Made by a program: the position numbers and the translations under genes | Notes under the pieces: model-generated | The model's database searches: none | Told to the model about the DNA's origin: nothing | The model's input: only the letters and a program-made list of their open reading frames with translations | Assembly: GCF_003367505.1 (NCBI RefSeq) | Contig: NZ_PXXX01000015.1 | Span: 124,001 to 188,000, forward strand | Reading direction: 5' to 3' | DNA: 64,000 nucleotides | Source: Lysinibacillus capsici | Lineage (GTDB): Bacteria; Bacillota; Bacilli; Bacillales_A; Planococcaceae | In this document: positions 9,210-18,591 of the stretch, in pieces | Position numbering within the stretch: the first letter of the stretch is position 1 | Layout of the letters: each line of letters starts with the position of its first letter

Positions 9210-10149
9210 TAAAGAGGTGCTCGTAGAGATAAAAAATTTATCTGTTGTTTTTGGCAAAGGAAAAAATAAGTTTACAGCCATTGATGATGTCAGCTTTCAA
9301 ATTTTTAAAGGCGAAACATTTGGCATTGTAGGTGAATCAGGCTCAGGGAAGACAACGATTGGTCGAGCGATTATGCGCATCAATGAGGTTACAGAGGGGC
9401 AAATTTTGTACCATGGCAAAAGTATTCAGGGGAAAATACCTAAAGATTGGGATAGAGAAATTACACAAAAAATCCAAATGATTTTCCAGGACCCTATGGC
9501 ATCTCTGAATGAACGAGCAAAAGTAGATTATATTGTCTCAGAGGGCTTATACCCTTCGAAAAAATATAAAGATGAGGCAGATCGGCAACAAAAGGTGCGC
9601 GATGCTTTACTGAACGTTGGGCTACTTCCAGAGTTCTCAAGCCGCTTTCCGCATGAGTTTTCAGGAGGTCAACGCCAACGTATTGGCATTGCTCGAGCGT
9701 TAGTGATGGAGCCTGAATTTATCATTGCAGATGAGCCTATATCTGCTTTGGACGTATCCATTCGAGCGCAAGTATTAAATTTATTAGCAAGCCTTCAACA
9801 GCGAAATCATTTAACATATTTATTCATTGCCCATGATTTATCGATTGTCCGTTTTATTACGGATCGTACGGCAGTCATTTATAAGGGGAAGATTGTGGAG
9901 CTAGCGGAAACAGAAAAGCTTTTCGCTCATCCGCTGCATCCTTATACAAGGGCTTTGTTATCAGCAGTACCAGAGCCAAATCCCTATAAGGAGCGGGAGA
10001 AAGTTGTAGAAGTGTATGATCCGTCACAGCATCGTTATGATGAGAATCCCCCCTCATTTGTTGAAATAGAGGAAGGTCATTTTATTTTAGCCAATGAAGA
10101 GGAACTGACCCATTATCGTACTTCACTGAAAAGGGAGGAAAAGATATGA
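9196..10149 (+). CDS. ykfD: Peptide ABC transporter ATP-binding protein (OppF/YkfD)
   Basis: A roughly 318-residue ATPase with Walker [10 protein letters not shown], signature FSGGQRQRI, Walker [12 protein letters not shown] and HD switch, and the C-terminal [16 protein letters not shown] segment typical of OppF-class subunits. It overlaps the preceding ATPase by 14 bases. GGGGAGG at 9185-9191 serves either ATG 9196 or ATG 9202. It ends in a 4-base overlap with the LD-carboxypeptidase, the same order of functions as B. subtilis ykfD/ykfA though rearranged. Confidence 0.92.
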   Translation: MRMTDKEVLVEIKNLSVVFGKGKNKFTAIDDVSFQIFKGETFGIVGESGSGKTTIGRAIMRINEVTEGQILYHGKSIQGKIPKDWDREITQKIQMIFQDPMASLNERAKVDYIVSEGLYPSKKYKDEADRQQKVRDALLNVGLLPEFSSRFPHEFSGGQRQRIGIARALVMEPEFIIADEPISALDVSIRAQVLNLLASLQQRNHLTYLFIAHDLSIVRFITDRTAVIYKGKIVELAETEKLFAHPLHPYTRALLSAVPEPNPYKEREKVVEVYDPSQHRYDENPPSFVEIEEGHFILANEEELTHYRTSLKREEKI

Positions 10150-11078
10150 TTTGTCCAAAGGCATTGAAAAAGGGTGACACAATTGGTCTTATTAGTGCTT
10201 CTGGAGCAACGCCACCCGAAAAGTTGCAACCTGCTATTGCTAGTATCGAAAAGCTAGGGCTCAATGTGGTCGTTGGGGAGACCTGTCACGCAAGACATGG
10301 CTATTTAGCAGGCACAGATGAATTACGGGTAGCAGATGTTCATCGTATGTTTGATGATCCAATGATTGATGGTATTTTTTGTATACGTGGGGGCTATGGT
10401 GCGACGAAAATTTTAGCCCAATTAGACTTTGACTTGATAAGTGCCAATCCCAAAGTATTTGCTGGCTATAGTGATGTGACCGCTCTACATATAGCTTTTA
10501 ATCAGCTATGTGGCTTTGTAACCTATCATACGCCGATGCCATCTACAGAATTTATTAGACAGGAGATGGATGACTATACTTGGCAGTCGTTCATTCAGCT
10601 GATTATGGAGAATGAAAGAAAGGCGTATTACTTAAAAAATCCCTCTCACCAGCCCATGTCTACACTGGTTCCTGGGAGCGCTTCAGGTCAACTCATCGGT
10701 GGCAATTTAACATTAGTGACAGCTTCACTTGGCACACCCTATGAAATTGATACACGAGGTAAAATTCTGTTTTTAGAAGATATCGATGAAACGGAGCAAC
10801 GGGTGGATCGTATGCTGACACAATTAAAACTGGCAGGAAAGCTAGATGACGTGGCAGGCATTTTATTGGGCGCTTGGACAAATTGCGAACCTGAAAATCC
10901 CGAAAAGCCAGCTCATAGCTTATCATTACAAACTATTTTTCAAGAAATTCTAGTGCCTTTAGGGAAGCCTATGATTGCAGATTTGGCATGTGGTCATTGT
11001 TTACCAACGATGTCGCTTCCTTTAGGAAGAAGCGTCAGGATGGATGCGGACAATCAGCGTATCCATGTAGTTGGATAG
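10146..11078 (+). CDS. ykfA: Muramoyltetrapeptide LD-carboxypeptidase (S66)
   Basis: A 310-residue cytoplasmic serine peptidase of the LdcA/MccF/YkfA family. The opening [21 protein letters not shown], the [11 protein letters not shown] segment and the nucleophile Ser109 in [11 protein letters not shown] are diagnostic. The later GGNLTLV and LFLEDIDE segments carry the Glu of the Ser-Glu-His triad. LdcA enzymes cut the L,D bond between meso-diaminopimelate (or Lys) and D-Ala in wall tetrapeptides. The ATG overlaps the ATPase stop and follows AAAGGGAGG. It fits as an intracellular step after import of murein peptides. Confidence 0.92.
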   Translation: MICPKALKKGDTIGLISASGATPPEKLQPAIASIEKLGLNVVVGETCHARHGYLAGTDELRVADVHRMFDDPMIDGIFCIRGGYGATKILAQLDFDLISANPKVFAGYSDVTALHIAFNQLCGFVTYHTPMPSTEFIRQEMDDYTWQSFIQLIMENERKAYYLKNPSHQPMSTLVPGSASGQLIGGNLTLVTASLGTPYEIDTRGKILFLEDIDETEQRVDRMLTQLKLAGKLDDVAGILLGAWTNCEPENPEKPAHSLSLQTIFQEILVPLGKPMIADLACGHCLPTMSLPLGRSVRMDADNQRIHVVG

Positions 11079-11085
11079 GTGGTCT

Positions 11086-11898
11086 ATGGAGCAGAGAATT
11101 ACTACACTTATTCAAGAATCGCCCTACAACGTACATTTGTTTATTAAAAATCTAACAACGAATCAGTTGCTCATCAGTCATCAGCTAGAGACTTCATTTT
11201 CAAGTGCAAGTTTAATCAAAGTGCCGATTCTGTTAGCCTTGCTCTCATATATAGAGAAAAACAAATTATCACTTAATTCTACGCTTACGATTTCACCAAC
11301 TAATTGGGTGGATTTTAGTGTGATTAGTGAACAAAGACTTACACAAAGCACTTTTTATGATCTGCTATTGTGGATGATAATTACTAGCGATAATACAGCT
11401 ACGAACGTCTTAATCGATGTAGTTGGCATGGAATATTTGAATGACTATTTTCAGCATATCGGATTACAGGACACACTGCTACAGCGAAAAATGATGGATG
11501 TGGAGCGGCTAGCAAAGGGCATAGATAATCGCACATCAGCAAGGGATATGGCACATCTTTATACGCGTGTCTATCAGCAAGAGCTTTTAGCGCCTACCTA
11601 CAATAAACTAGTCATTAATATTTTAAGCCGTCAGCGTATACATGACTCCCTAAAGCGCTATCTAGTAGAGGATGTGAGGCTGGCACATAAAACAGGCGGA
11701 CTGGATACAGTCGATCATGATGTGGGGATATTTTACACGAATGCAGTCGATTATAGTATGGGTGTTTTTATAACAAATGTAACGGACAATGATCAGGCAC
11801 GCCAACTCATTGGTCGTCTATCAAAAGTTGTCTATGACCAGCTGGTGAAGCGGAAGGAGGAGAAGGATGAAGGCCATTGTTACAGCCATGATTGCTAG
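11086..11898 (+). CDS. Class A beta-lactamase-like serine hydrolase, no signal peptide
   Basis: About 270 residues with the penicillin-binding-fold motifs: Ser42-x-x-Lys45 (SLIK), SDN at 101-103 and KTG at 202-204. It matches the beta-lactamase2 family, but there is no signal peptide or lipobox and no clear E-x-x-L-N general-base motif, only VERLAKG near 139. It is therefore more likely a cytoplasmic amidase or peptidase of the muropeptide pathway than an antibiotic resistance enzyme. A TTG at 11071 is in frame but has no ribosome site; ATG 11086 follows AGGTGG closely. It overlaps the next gene by 32 bases, indicating one operon. Confidence 0.8.
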   Translation: MEQRITTLIQESPYNVHLFIKNLTTNQLLISHQLETSFSSASLIKVPILLALLSYIEKNKLSLNSTLTISPTNWVDFSVISEQRLTQSTFYDLLLWMIITSDNTATNVLIDVVGMEYLNDYFQHIGLQDTLLQRKMMDVERLAKGIDNRTSARDMAHLYTRVYQQELLAPTYNKLVINILSRQRIHDSLKRYLVEDVRLAHKTGGLDTVDHDVGIFYTNAVDYSMGVFITNVTDNDQARQLIGRLSKVVYDQLVKRKEEKDEGHCYSHDC

Positions 11899-12697
11899 CT
11901 TGTATGCCATGCCAGATAAAGCTTCTGAATTAGTCGATGAAGTGCTTTATGGGATGACCGTAGAGATCATCAGTGATGTCAATGACGCTTGGGTTTCTAT
12001 TCAAACGGCCTATCGTTACGAGGGTTATTGTCAGAAGGCGGACTTACTGCTAGAGGAAGCACTTGCATCTACATGGCAACAAGATGCACAGTATGTAGTG
12101 TGTCAAAGCTTTGCAGATGTTTTGCAGCAGCCACGTATTCAAAGTACAAAGCTGCTAACGCTTGTAAGAGGCTCTTCCATTCGTGTTATGTCAGACGAAG
12201 CAGTACCTGAAGAATGGTCAGCTGTACAGCTAGTGTCAGGACAAATAGGGTATGTTCGAACAAAATGGCTACAACCAAAAATAACAGCACATTCATTATC
12301 GGAGCAGCAGTTCCGAGAAAATGTGGTGGACACAGCGCTCAGCTATTTAACGGCCCCTTATCGCTGGGGTGGCAAATCGCCACTAGGTATTGATTGCTCT
12401 GGTTTATGTTCAATGGCTTATATGTTAAACGGTGTCTATATTTATCGTGATGCCCGAATAGTAGAGGACTTCCCTATCGTTAACATAGAGCAAGCCCGAA
12501 TGCAGAAGGGGGATTTAATCTATTTTCCAGGTCATATTGCTCTATACATGGGTGATGATTTGTATGTCCATTCATCGTTAGGTGGTAATGAAGTAACGAT
12601 TAATAGTCTAGATGCCAAACATCCCCTCTATCGACAGGATTTAGCCACAACCATACTAGCAGTAGGTACTTTATATAACTCACAGAAGACTAGTTAA
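11867..12697 (+). CDS. ykfC: Gamma-D-glutamyl-L-diamino acid endopeptidase YkfC-like (SH3b + NlpC/P60)
   Basis: A 276-residue cysteine peptidase. Residues 1-150 form two SH3b-like halves (ATVTAMIASLYAMPDKASELV and the VVCQSFADVLQQPR region). Residues about 155-270 are the NlpC/P60 catalytic domain with Cys177 in GIDCSGLC, His223 in GHIALYMG and His235 in VHSS. YkfC cleaves gamma-D-Glu-meso-DAP (or Lys) bonds in peptides with a free N-terminal L-Ala. There is no signal peptide, as in YkfC, so it works inside the cell on imported wall peptides. AAGGAGG lies 6 bases before ATG 11867. Last gene of the operon; it converges with the next gene by 4 bases. Confidence 0.9.
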   Translation: MKAIVTAMIASLYAMPDKASELVDEVLYGMTVEIISDVNDAWVSIQTAYRYEGYCQKADLLLEEALASTWQQDAQYVVCQSFADVLQQPRIQSTKLLTLVRGSSIRVMSDEAVPEEWSAVQLVSGQIGYVRTKWLQPKITAHSLSEQQFRENVVDTALSYLTAPYRWGGKSPLGIDCSGLCSMAYMLNGVYIYRDARIVEDFPIVNIEQARMQKGDLIYFPGHIALYMGDDLYVHSSLGGNEVTINSLDAKHPLYRQDLATTILAVGTLYNSQKTS

Positions 12698-13110
12698 GCT
12701 TTTTTAAAGGTCAGTCCCATCTTGAGGATGATAAACGTACTGAGATGGATCAGTGCTAACACGATAAACTGCCAGAGCCCAATTAAAAATGTATTCATGC
12801 ATAAATCAAACACTGCTTCACCTGGGGGCATATCTGGATAGGGCTCTAGTTGCCCATAATGCCACACAAAATAACAGGCGATAGAGGTGCCTTGTCCCAC
12901 ATAGACAAAGGTCCAATGGATAGAAGCTGCTACTCTTTGCCGACTACAGCATAGTAAGAGGTTCGATAAAATAATAAGAGTGGGGAAAATAATGATATAA
13001 AAAGAAGCCTCTGCTATTTTTGTTGTGAAATATAGGTTGTAGCTAAGCTGAATCAATGGCAATAGCATAAGGTTAACGGCGAGAAGACTGAGCAATTGTG
13101 TACGCTTCAC
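12694..13110 (-). CDS. Small integral membrane protein of unknown function
   Basis: 138 residues with four predicted membrane helices (about 6-27, 35-53, 63-83 and 108-131). No conserved motif or family is recognised; a loop GQLEPYPDMPPGEAVFDLC separates helices 3 and 4. It is encoded convergently with the YkfC-like gene and overlaps its stop by 4 bases. Coding status rests on the hydrophobic pattern, the clean frame and the lack of any alternative gene. Function unknown. Confidence 0.65.
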   Translation of the reverse strand: MKRTQLLSLLAVNLMLLPLIQLSYNLYFTTKIAEASFYIIIFPTLIILSNLLLCCSRQRVAASIHWTFVYVGQGTSIACYFVWHYGQLEPYPDMPPGEAVFDLCMNTFLIGLWQFIVLALIHLSTFIILKMGLTFKKA

Positions 13111-13174
13111 TGTGTTCCTATCCTTTCCGTATTTTTACACTAAGACGTTTAGACAAACGAATTAGTTTCATGAG

Positions 13175-13214
13175 AAAAAACGTCCATACTCCTTGATGAG
13201 TCATGGACGTTTTA
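13175..13214 (-). terminator. Terminator of the glucosaminidase gene
   Basis: Read on the minus strand, AAAACGTCCAT and ATGGACGTTTT form an 11-bp stem with a 15-base loop and a T run. It lies directly after the stop at 13217. Confidence 0.75.
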
Positions 13215-13216
13215 TG

Positions 13217-13975
13217 TTAATAATGATAAATATTAAGTTGCTGGCCTGCTTCAAGACGTTCTGTTCGAAGCTGATTCCACTGCTTAAGTGATGTCACCTT
13301 CACATTATAGGCTTCGGCAATCTTCATAAGTGAATCTCCATCAGCCACCGTGATGGTTTTCTTATCTTTTACAGGGCTATCATATTGCTGAAGGTCATAT
13401 TTTGCGATCAATGTATTTAATTTTTCATTGTAAGCCGAATCAGTTGCATAGGAGCCTGTTAAAAACTTGGTCGCATCTGTATAGGTAGTTGTGTTGCTTT
13501 TGAAAACGCCTGCGTAAAAATCTTTATTCCATGACACGCCATTACGCATTAATTTTACATAATCCTGCATGGATGCTTCATAGGAAGGGTATTTGCGGAA
13601 GTCAGCCATGATGGTAGAAAGGTTGCCTGACCCATCATCCTCTGTGGTTTCGAGTGTGACGGAATTATTTTGGTAGCTGCCTTTCATTCCAAAAAGATTA
13701 TAATTAGGGGCAGAGCCAAGTCCACTTTGCCCATGCTCACTTTCTAGAATCGCCTGAGCAATCATCACGGATGCATATAAGTCATTGTCAGCACCAAGAT
13801 CTCGTGCGGTCTCTGCAATCTCACCGATAAACTCTTCCACACTTGGACGATCATCAATAACCACAGACTCTTCTCTTTCAGTCGTATTAAATAACTGTGT
13901 CACCATATAAAACGAAATACAAATAACAACAACGGCAATCATAAGTCCTTTAAAAAAGTTTAGCACGTATTTCAT
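13217..13975 (-). CDS. Membrane-anchored glucosaminidase with C-terminal LysM
   Basis: 252 residues. Residues 5-25 are a signal or membrane anchor (LNFFKGLMIAVVVICISFYMV). Residues about 50-190 match the mannosyl-glycoprotein endo-beta-N-acetylglucosaminidase (GH73) fold, with the Glu in AILESEHGQSGLG and NYNLFGMKGSY. The C-terminus (about 205-250) is a LysM domain (ITVADGDSLMKIAEAYNVKVTSLKQWNQL) that binds peptidoglycan. Such enzymes cut wall glycan strands outside the cell. No good ribosome site is adjacent to ATG 13975 (a GGGAGG lies about 27 bases away), so translation may be weak or the leader structured. It borders the muropeptide locus but has its own terminator. Confidence 0.88.
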   Translation of the reverse strand: MKYVLNFFKGLMIAVVVICISFYMVTQLFNTTEREESVVIDDRPSVEEFIGEIAETARDLGADNDLYASVMIAQAILESEHGQSGLGSAPNYNLFGMKGSYQNNSVTLETTEDDGSGNLSTIMADFRKYPSYEASMQDYVKLMRNGVSWNKDFYAGVFKSNTTTYTDATKFLTGSYATDSAYNEKLNTLIAKYDLQQYDSPVKDKKTITVADGDSLMKIAEAYNVKVTSLKQWNQLRTERLEAGQQLNIYHY

Positions 13976-14105
13976 TGTAGCTGGATGTTGGTCGTGACCA
14001 CATCTCCCTCCCTTCTATTAAAAGTTTAGCTATCTCTCATTATTACAGAGAGTGAAAGAGATGTATAGTTGAATAGACTTCATCATTCATAGAACGTTTC
14101 TTGCC

Positions 14106-15494
14106 TTAATTAGTTCCTAAATCTATCTTAAAATTCTGAGACATAAATTGTTTGAATCTCTCAAAATATCGCTCGGACGCTTCCCATTGAATCGTGTTTA
14201 AATAAGATAGCTCTTGTCGACCAAAAACGTTAGGAGGCTGATAGTGGCGAGCAACATAGGATTGATTTTCGAGCGTATAAAAATAATACGCTTCATCAGG
14301 CGTCATAATTTCAATGCGAGCATGTATCCTATCGCCTTCATTATCCAAATAGGTTTGACGGAAGCTATAGCATTTGGAACCATCCCACAATCCATCATGT
14401 TCATCGTCTAAATCCAGAATCGTAGGATGCTGGAGAATTTGTTGTACATCTCGCACCTCGATACTATGCAAGTAAAGTTCTGCTACATTGATGCAGGTTA
14501 ACAACATCAGCCAGTGCTGTTGTAAATCCACTAAATCCTCCTGGGGGGATGCTGTAATATCCCACCATTCAGCTTCTTCATCTAGTGTTTTTGTCAAGAG
14601 AGAGACGGATTGATCCTCATTAAGCCAAATAAAATAATGACACTGCGAGGTCAATATATAAATACTATCATTGCGTACATCTCCATCAGCATTGGTATGT
14701 GCGCGTTGGATCATAAAATAAACATCCTGTTCCGTCAAATCGAAAGAAGGTTTGTCAGGTGTCATCAGAATACATGAAGTCAGTTTCAGTATGTTTTCCG
14801 CATTGATCGAATGGTGCGTGAAATAAATAGGAGCTGCTATTGTCCTTTGAGGAACGCTTGTAAATTGAGTGAGTGCAGAACGCCCTTGTTTTAGAATTTC
14901 CACGAGTGAAGTGAAGGAAAAGCCGATGTCATCCTCATCCTCAGGTAAAAATATCTCGTCTACTAATACATCTTCAATACGGATAGGGAGCTCCTGAAAA
15001 ACGCCATCTCCGTGCCATATATTTACGATACAAGGAATCGACTTCTGACCCTTTACGTTGATGCGATACTCATCATCTTGAACCAAAATTGCTGCCTGAA
15101 GATTGCCATTAACGATCGTTTCGCCATGATTGTAGGAGCCACATAATATATTCTCGACTGTCAGATGCCCGTGCACATAGATTTCCTGACCACCTACAGC
15201 TATATTTTTAGAAAGTACATTGCCCATTACTATCAGCCCAATTGCCCCATCTGTCTCTAAATTATAGAGGGTGTCTACGGTTAGATGACCATTGATGAAA
15301 ATGAGAATGGTCTTGTCCTGTTGTGGGAATGGCATATCCCAGTCCAAATCAAGAGAGGGAAGTGTTAAATCCCCCTCATAGTAAGCTACTAGATCATCCT
15401 CACTAAAATCCTTGTAAAACTTTGCCCACCAAGAGTCTGCTGGAAACCTTTTTGCTAGTTGTGAAATCGCCAAAAACTGAAAGCCATTATGCAT
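14106..15494 (-). CDS. Unknown protein with bactofilin-like beta-repeat N-terminal region
   Basis: 462 residues, not assigned to a named gene. After an N-terminal helix-rich part (1-60), residues about 65-150 show repeating short strands: ILIFINGHLTVDTLYNLE, IGLIVMGNVLSKNIAVGG, EIYVHGHLTVENILCGS and ETIVNGNLQAAI. The spacing of the x-V-x-G-x-L steps resembles the beta-helix of bactofilins or polymer-forming proteins. The remaining 300 residues are acidic and unrecognised. No signal peptide or membrane helix. It is monocistronic on the minus strand, divergent from the MoxR gene. A scaffold-like role is only a guess. Confidence 0.6.
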   Translation of the reverse strand: MHNGFQFLAISQLAKRFPADSWWAKFYKDFSEDDLVAYYEGDLTLPSLDLDWDMPFPQQDKTILIFINGHLTVDTLYNLETDGAIGLIVMGNVLSKNIAVGGQEIYVHGHLTVENILCGSYNHGETIVNGNLQAAILVQDDEYRINVKGQKSIPCIVNIWHGDGVFQELPIRIEDVLVDEIFLPEDEDDIGFSFTSLVEILKQGRSALTQFTSVPQRTIAAPIYFTHHSINAENILKLTSCILMTPDKPSFDLTEQDVYFMIQRAHTNADGDVRNDSIYILTSQCHYFIWLNEDQSVSLLTKTLDEEAEWWDITASPQEDLVDLQQHWLMLLTCINVAELYLHSIEVRDVQQILQHPTILDLDDEHDGLWDGSKCYSFRQTYLDNEGDRIHARIEIMTPDEAYYFYTLENQSYVARHYQPPNVFGRQELSYLNTIQWEASERYFERFKQFMSQNFKIDLGTN

Positions 15495-15640
15495 AGGTCA
15501 CGACCTCTCTACTACATTTTTTATTATTTTCTCACAGCTAGTAATTGGCAGTCAATTTCATAGAATGGTAGAGACAAGATTAATTTCATAGAAAATGGTA
15601 TTATTAACCTTTAAAACAATGAGTTGAAAGGGCGTTTTGA

Positions 15641-16699
15641 TTGAATACGATTTTTAATGTGACACAAAAACAACTATATGATTTTCTGCTGAATGTAGCG
15701 ACAATAAGACCAGTTTTTATTTGGGGAGCACCTGGCATTGGGAAATCAGCGATTGTTGAAAACTTTGCTAGTGAATTAGGGCTACATTGTGTATCGTTAT
15801 TGGGCAGTCAGCTAGCACCTGAGGATATTATTGGTGTTCCGCAGATTAAGGATGGCTACAGTGTTTTTTGTCCACCCAAAATGATTGCACGCGATGAACC
15901 TTATTGCCTTTTTTTAGATGAATTAAATGCTTGCTCACAGGAAGTACAAAAAGCGTTTTATAGTCTTATTCATGAACGCAGAATTGGAGAGTTTACATTG
16001 CCAGAGGGTACGATTGTTATTGGTGCAGGCAATCGGGCTCAGGATAACGCGATTGTGAAGCCGATGTCCTCCGCATTAATCAATCGGATGGTTCATGTTC
16101 AGCTGAGGGCATCGCATAAAGATTGGCTTGAATGGGCCTATGCACATGAAATACATCCATATGTGATTGAGTATATTCAAATGCGTCCTGATCATTTATG
16201 GAACGAACCACCGAAAACAGAAGAACCCTTCTCCACGCCTCGTTCATGGCATATGTTAAGTGATTGTTTGTATGCATATGGCAATAGCTTACAAGAACAA
16301 ACAATTGATCTATTAGCAAGTAGCTGCCTGTCCGCGCATACTGCCAGTCAATTTAAAGCCTTTATCAAGCAAGTGCAAAGTAAATATGATCTCGCTAAAA
16401 TTATTCAAGGAGAATTACGTTGGCCCGATCAACCTGATGAAAGAGATTTGCTTTATTTCATGGCACAATCCTTCCGGGCTCAGTTACTGAAGGAGCTTCC
16501 GAACGAGCATACCACATTGAAGGGCAATCAACGGCAATTAGCCTTTCGAGCCAAAGACTTGATCAAGGACCTATCATCCATCAGCTTAGAAATTGCACAG
16601 ATGGTTGTGTCAGAGCAAAAGGGTGAAGCCTTACCTGCCTGGTTTATGCTGGAGGTTATCCGAGATTTACCGCGTTTAGTAGCCAAAAAGGAAGGGTAG
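15641..16699 (+). CDS. MoxR-type AAA+ ATPase
   Basis: 352 residues. Walker A is GAPGIGKSA (about residues 29-37), Walker B LFLDELNACS and sensor 1 VIGAGNRAQD, which is the MoxR/YehL layout. These ATPases work as chaperones with a VWA-domain partner to insert cofactors or remodel complexes. The start is TTG 15641; no ATG lies in the N-terminal region and the conserved fold begins within 25 residues, but the ribosome site is weak (GAAAGGGCG). The partner VWA gene follows after 3 bases, so the pair is one operon. Confidence 0.88.
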   Translation: MNTIFNVTQKQLYDFLLNVATIRPVFIWGAPGIGKSAIVENFASELGLHCVSLLGSQLAPEDIIGVPQIKDGYSVFCPPKMIARDEPYCLFLDELNACSQEVQKAFYSLIHERRIGEFTLPEGTIVIGAGNRAQDNAIVKPMSSALINRMVHVQLRASHKDWLEWAYAHEIHPYVIEYIQMRPDHLWNEPPKTEEPFSTPRSWHMLSDCLYAYGNSLQEQTIDLLASSCLSAHTASQFKAFIKQVQSKYDLAKIIQGELRWPDQPDERDLLYFMAQSFRAQLLKELPNEHTTLKGNQRQLAFRAKDLIKDLSSISLEIAQMVVSEQKGEALPAWFMLEVIRDLPRLVAKKEG

Positions 16700-16702
16700 C
16701 GT

Positions 16703-18499
16703 ATGGCCAAAAAGAAGAAAGCATCACAGCAGGAGCATAAAAATGAGAAAGCCATTGCACGTGGGCATGACATTGTCTGTACACATCCCCTGTTCGAGGC
16801 GTTGTGTCATGCTGTTTACATGCAATACGAAAGTATGCCCCAAAAGGATTGGGCTTACATTACAAGCGCAGGTGTTATTTATGTGAATCAGGATAAAAAA
16901 GGTCAGCCAAATGAATGGGCTTATGTGATAGCGCATTGCTTGCTACACCTAGGCTTACATCATCATCAACCAAAAGAGCAGCAGGAGCTGTGGAATATTG
17001 CCTGTGACTGCTATATAACAAAATTTTTAGCAGAGCTAAAATTTGGTCAAGCACCAAAGGAAATGAGTAATCCTCTTTTTGAGGCCATTAGCTCTGAGGA
17101 AAAATTATATGAAAGATTTTTACGCGAAGGTGTGCCAGATGATTTGAAAGGCTATAGTACAATGCCAGGCCAAGTGGACTTTGTGATTTCACAAAATCAA
17201 ACAGGCTATCTTTATAGAGGGAATAGTGATTTCGCTGCATTATTTGCAGAAGGTTTATCGAAAGCCGTGCAAAGTGCCATTCGAGTAGCGGGAGGGGTAG
17301 AAAATACATTGGGAGGCACAACGAGGGTAACACAAGCACAGCACGCAAAGGCTTGGTTTATGAGCTCCTATCCCTTATTTGGTGCTTTGGCAGCAGATTT
17401 TACGATCATTGAAGACCCACTTATTTGCACAAGAATGAATGTTTCGGTCGCAGCCATTGCAGTCGAAACAAAGGAGATTTATTTGAATACGGCGGTGGGA
17501 ATGACCGATGAGGAAATGCGGTTTCTCATGGCACACGAATTGCTGCATGCAGGTTTAAGCCATGCGACCCGCAGACAAGGACGTGATCCCTACTTATGGA
17601 ATGTTGCTTGTGATTATGTTATCAATGGCTGGCTCATCGATATGCAAATCGGCGAGATGCCAGCATTTGGCGGGCTATATGATCCAGCATTAAAAGGACT
17701 TTCAGCCGAATCTATTTATGATCGTATAGTTACAGATATTAGGATGTATCGCAAATTAAGAACCTTTCGAGGGCAGGGCATCGGAGATATGATCGAAACG
17801 AATCCACCAGATTTTTGGGAAGGCAAGGTTGGCGTGGATTTAGATGCTTTTTATAGAAGGGCATTGAGTCAAGGGTTAAGCTATCATATAACCCAAGAGA
17901 GAGGATATTTGCCACAAGGGCTCATTGAGGAAATTCGTAGCCTAGCACAGCCTCCTATTGCCTGGGATGTGGCATTAGCCAAATGGTTTGATCGGATGTT
18001 TCAACCGATAGAGAAAGTTAGAACGTATACCCGCCCCAGTAGAAGGCAAGCATCGACACCTGATATAGCTAGACCAAGATGGATTCATCAAAGCGGTGAG
18101 GAAGATGGACGTACTTTCGCAGTCCTTATTGATACATCAGGCTCCATGGACCGTCTCTTACTAGGAAAAGCACTCGGCACAATAGCGAGCTATAGCATCG
18201 CTAGAGATGTCCCCTTTGTTCGCGTTATATTTTGTGATGCTGTTGCCTATGACGCGGGCTATCTAGCCCCTGAAGAACTATTAACGAAAGTGAAGGTAAG
18301 AGGTAGAGGAGGCACAGTGTTACAGCCTGGTATACAGCTACTTGAAGCCGCACAGGATTTTCCAAAGGATGGTCCTATTCTGATTATTACAGATGGACAA
18401 TGTGATCGTTTAGCCATTAAAAGACAGCATGCCTTCGTACTACCACAGGGGGCCAAGCTACCGTTTGTGCCCAAAGGCGAGATATTTAGAATGAAATAG
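16703..18499 (+). CDS. Putative metallopeptidase (DUF2201) with C-terminal VWA-like domain, partner of MoxR
   Basis: 598 residues. Residues 278-282 are HELLH in LMAHELLHAGLSHATRR, a zinc-peptidase motif, followed by PYLWNVACDYVINGWL. Near the N-terminus a similar but altered block occurs: IAHCLLHLGLHHHQPKEQQELWNIACDCYITKFL, with HCLLH at 78-82 in place of HELLH. The C-terminus (from about 470) is VWA-like, with the metal-ion-dependent adhesion motif D477-T-S-G-S. In the family, DUF2201 and VWA-like domains occur beside MoxR ATPases; substrate is unknown. ATG 16703 has GGAAGGG ahead of it. The apparent internal duplication is discussed as a finding. Confidence 0.85.
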   Translation: MAKKKKASQQEHKNEKAIARGHDIVCTHPLFEALCHAVYMQYESMPQKDWAYITSAGVIYVNQDKKGQPNEWAYVIAHCLLHLGLHHHQPKEQQELWNIACDCYITKFLAELKFGQAPKEMSNPLFEAISSEEKLYERFLREGVPDDLKGYSTMPGQVDFVISQNQTGYLYRGNSDFAALFAEGLSKAVQSAIRVAGGVENTLGGTTRVTQAQHAKAWFMSSYPLFGALAADFTIIEDPLICTRMNVSVAAIAVETKEIYLNTAVGMTDEEMRFLMAHELLHAGLSHATRRQGRDPYLWNVACDYVINGWLIDMQIGEMPAFGGLYDPALKGLSAESIYDRIVTDIRMYRKLRTFRGQGIGDMIETNPPDFWEGKVGVDLDAFYRRALSQGLSYHITQERGYLPQGLIEEIRSLAQPPIAWDVALAKWFDRMFQPIEKVRTYTRPSRRQASTPDIARPRWIHQSGEEDGRTFAVLIDTSGSMDRLLLGKALGTIASYSIARDVPFVRVIFCDAVAYDAGYLAPEELLTKVKVRGRGGTVLQPGIQLLEAAQDFPKDGPILIITDGQCDRLAIKRQHAFVLPQGAKLPFVPKGEIFRMK

Positions 18500-18591
18500 T
18501 TGCAGCTATCTACAAATGTTTGAAATGATTTTTGTTGGTGAAATATAAAAAGTGAACGCATTTCATGAGCACATTTTAAAGGAGATGACAG

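Noticed and set aside
11086-11898. Beta-lactam resistance gene
   Set aside because: No signal peptide and no clear general-base motif; operon context points to wall-peptide metabolism.
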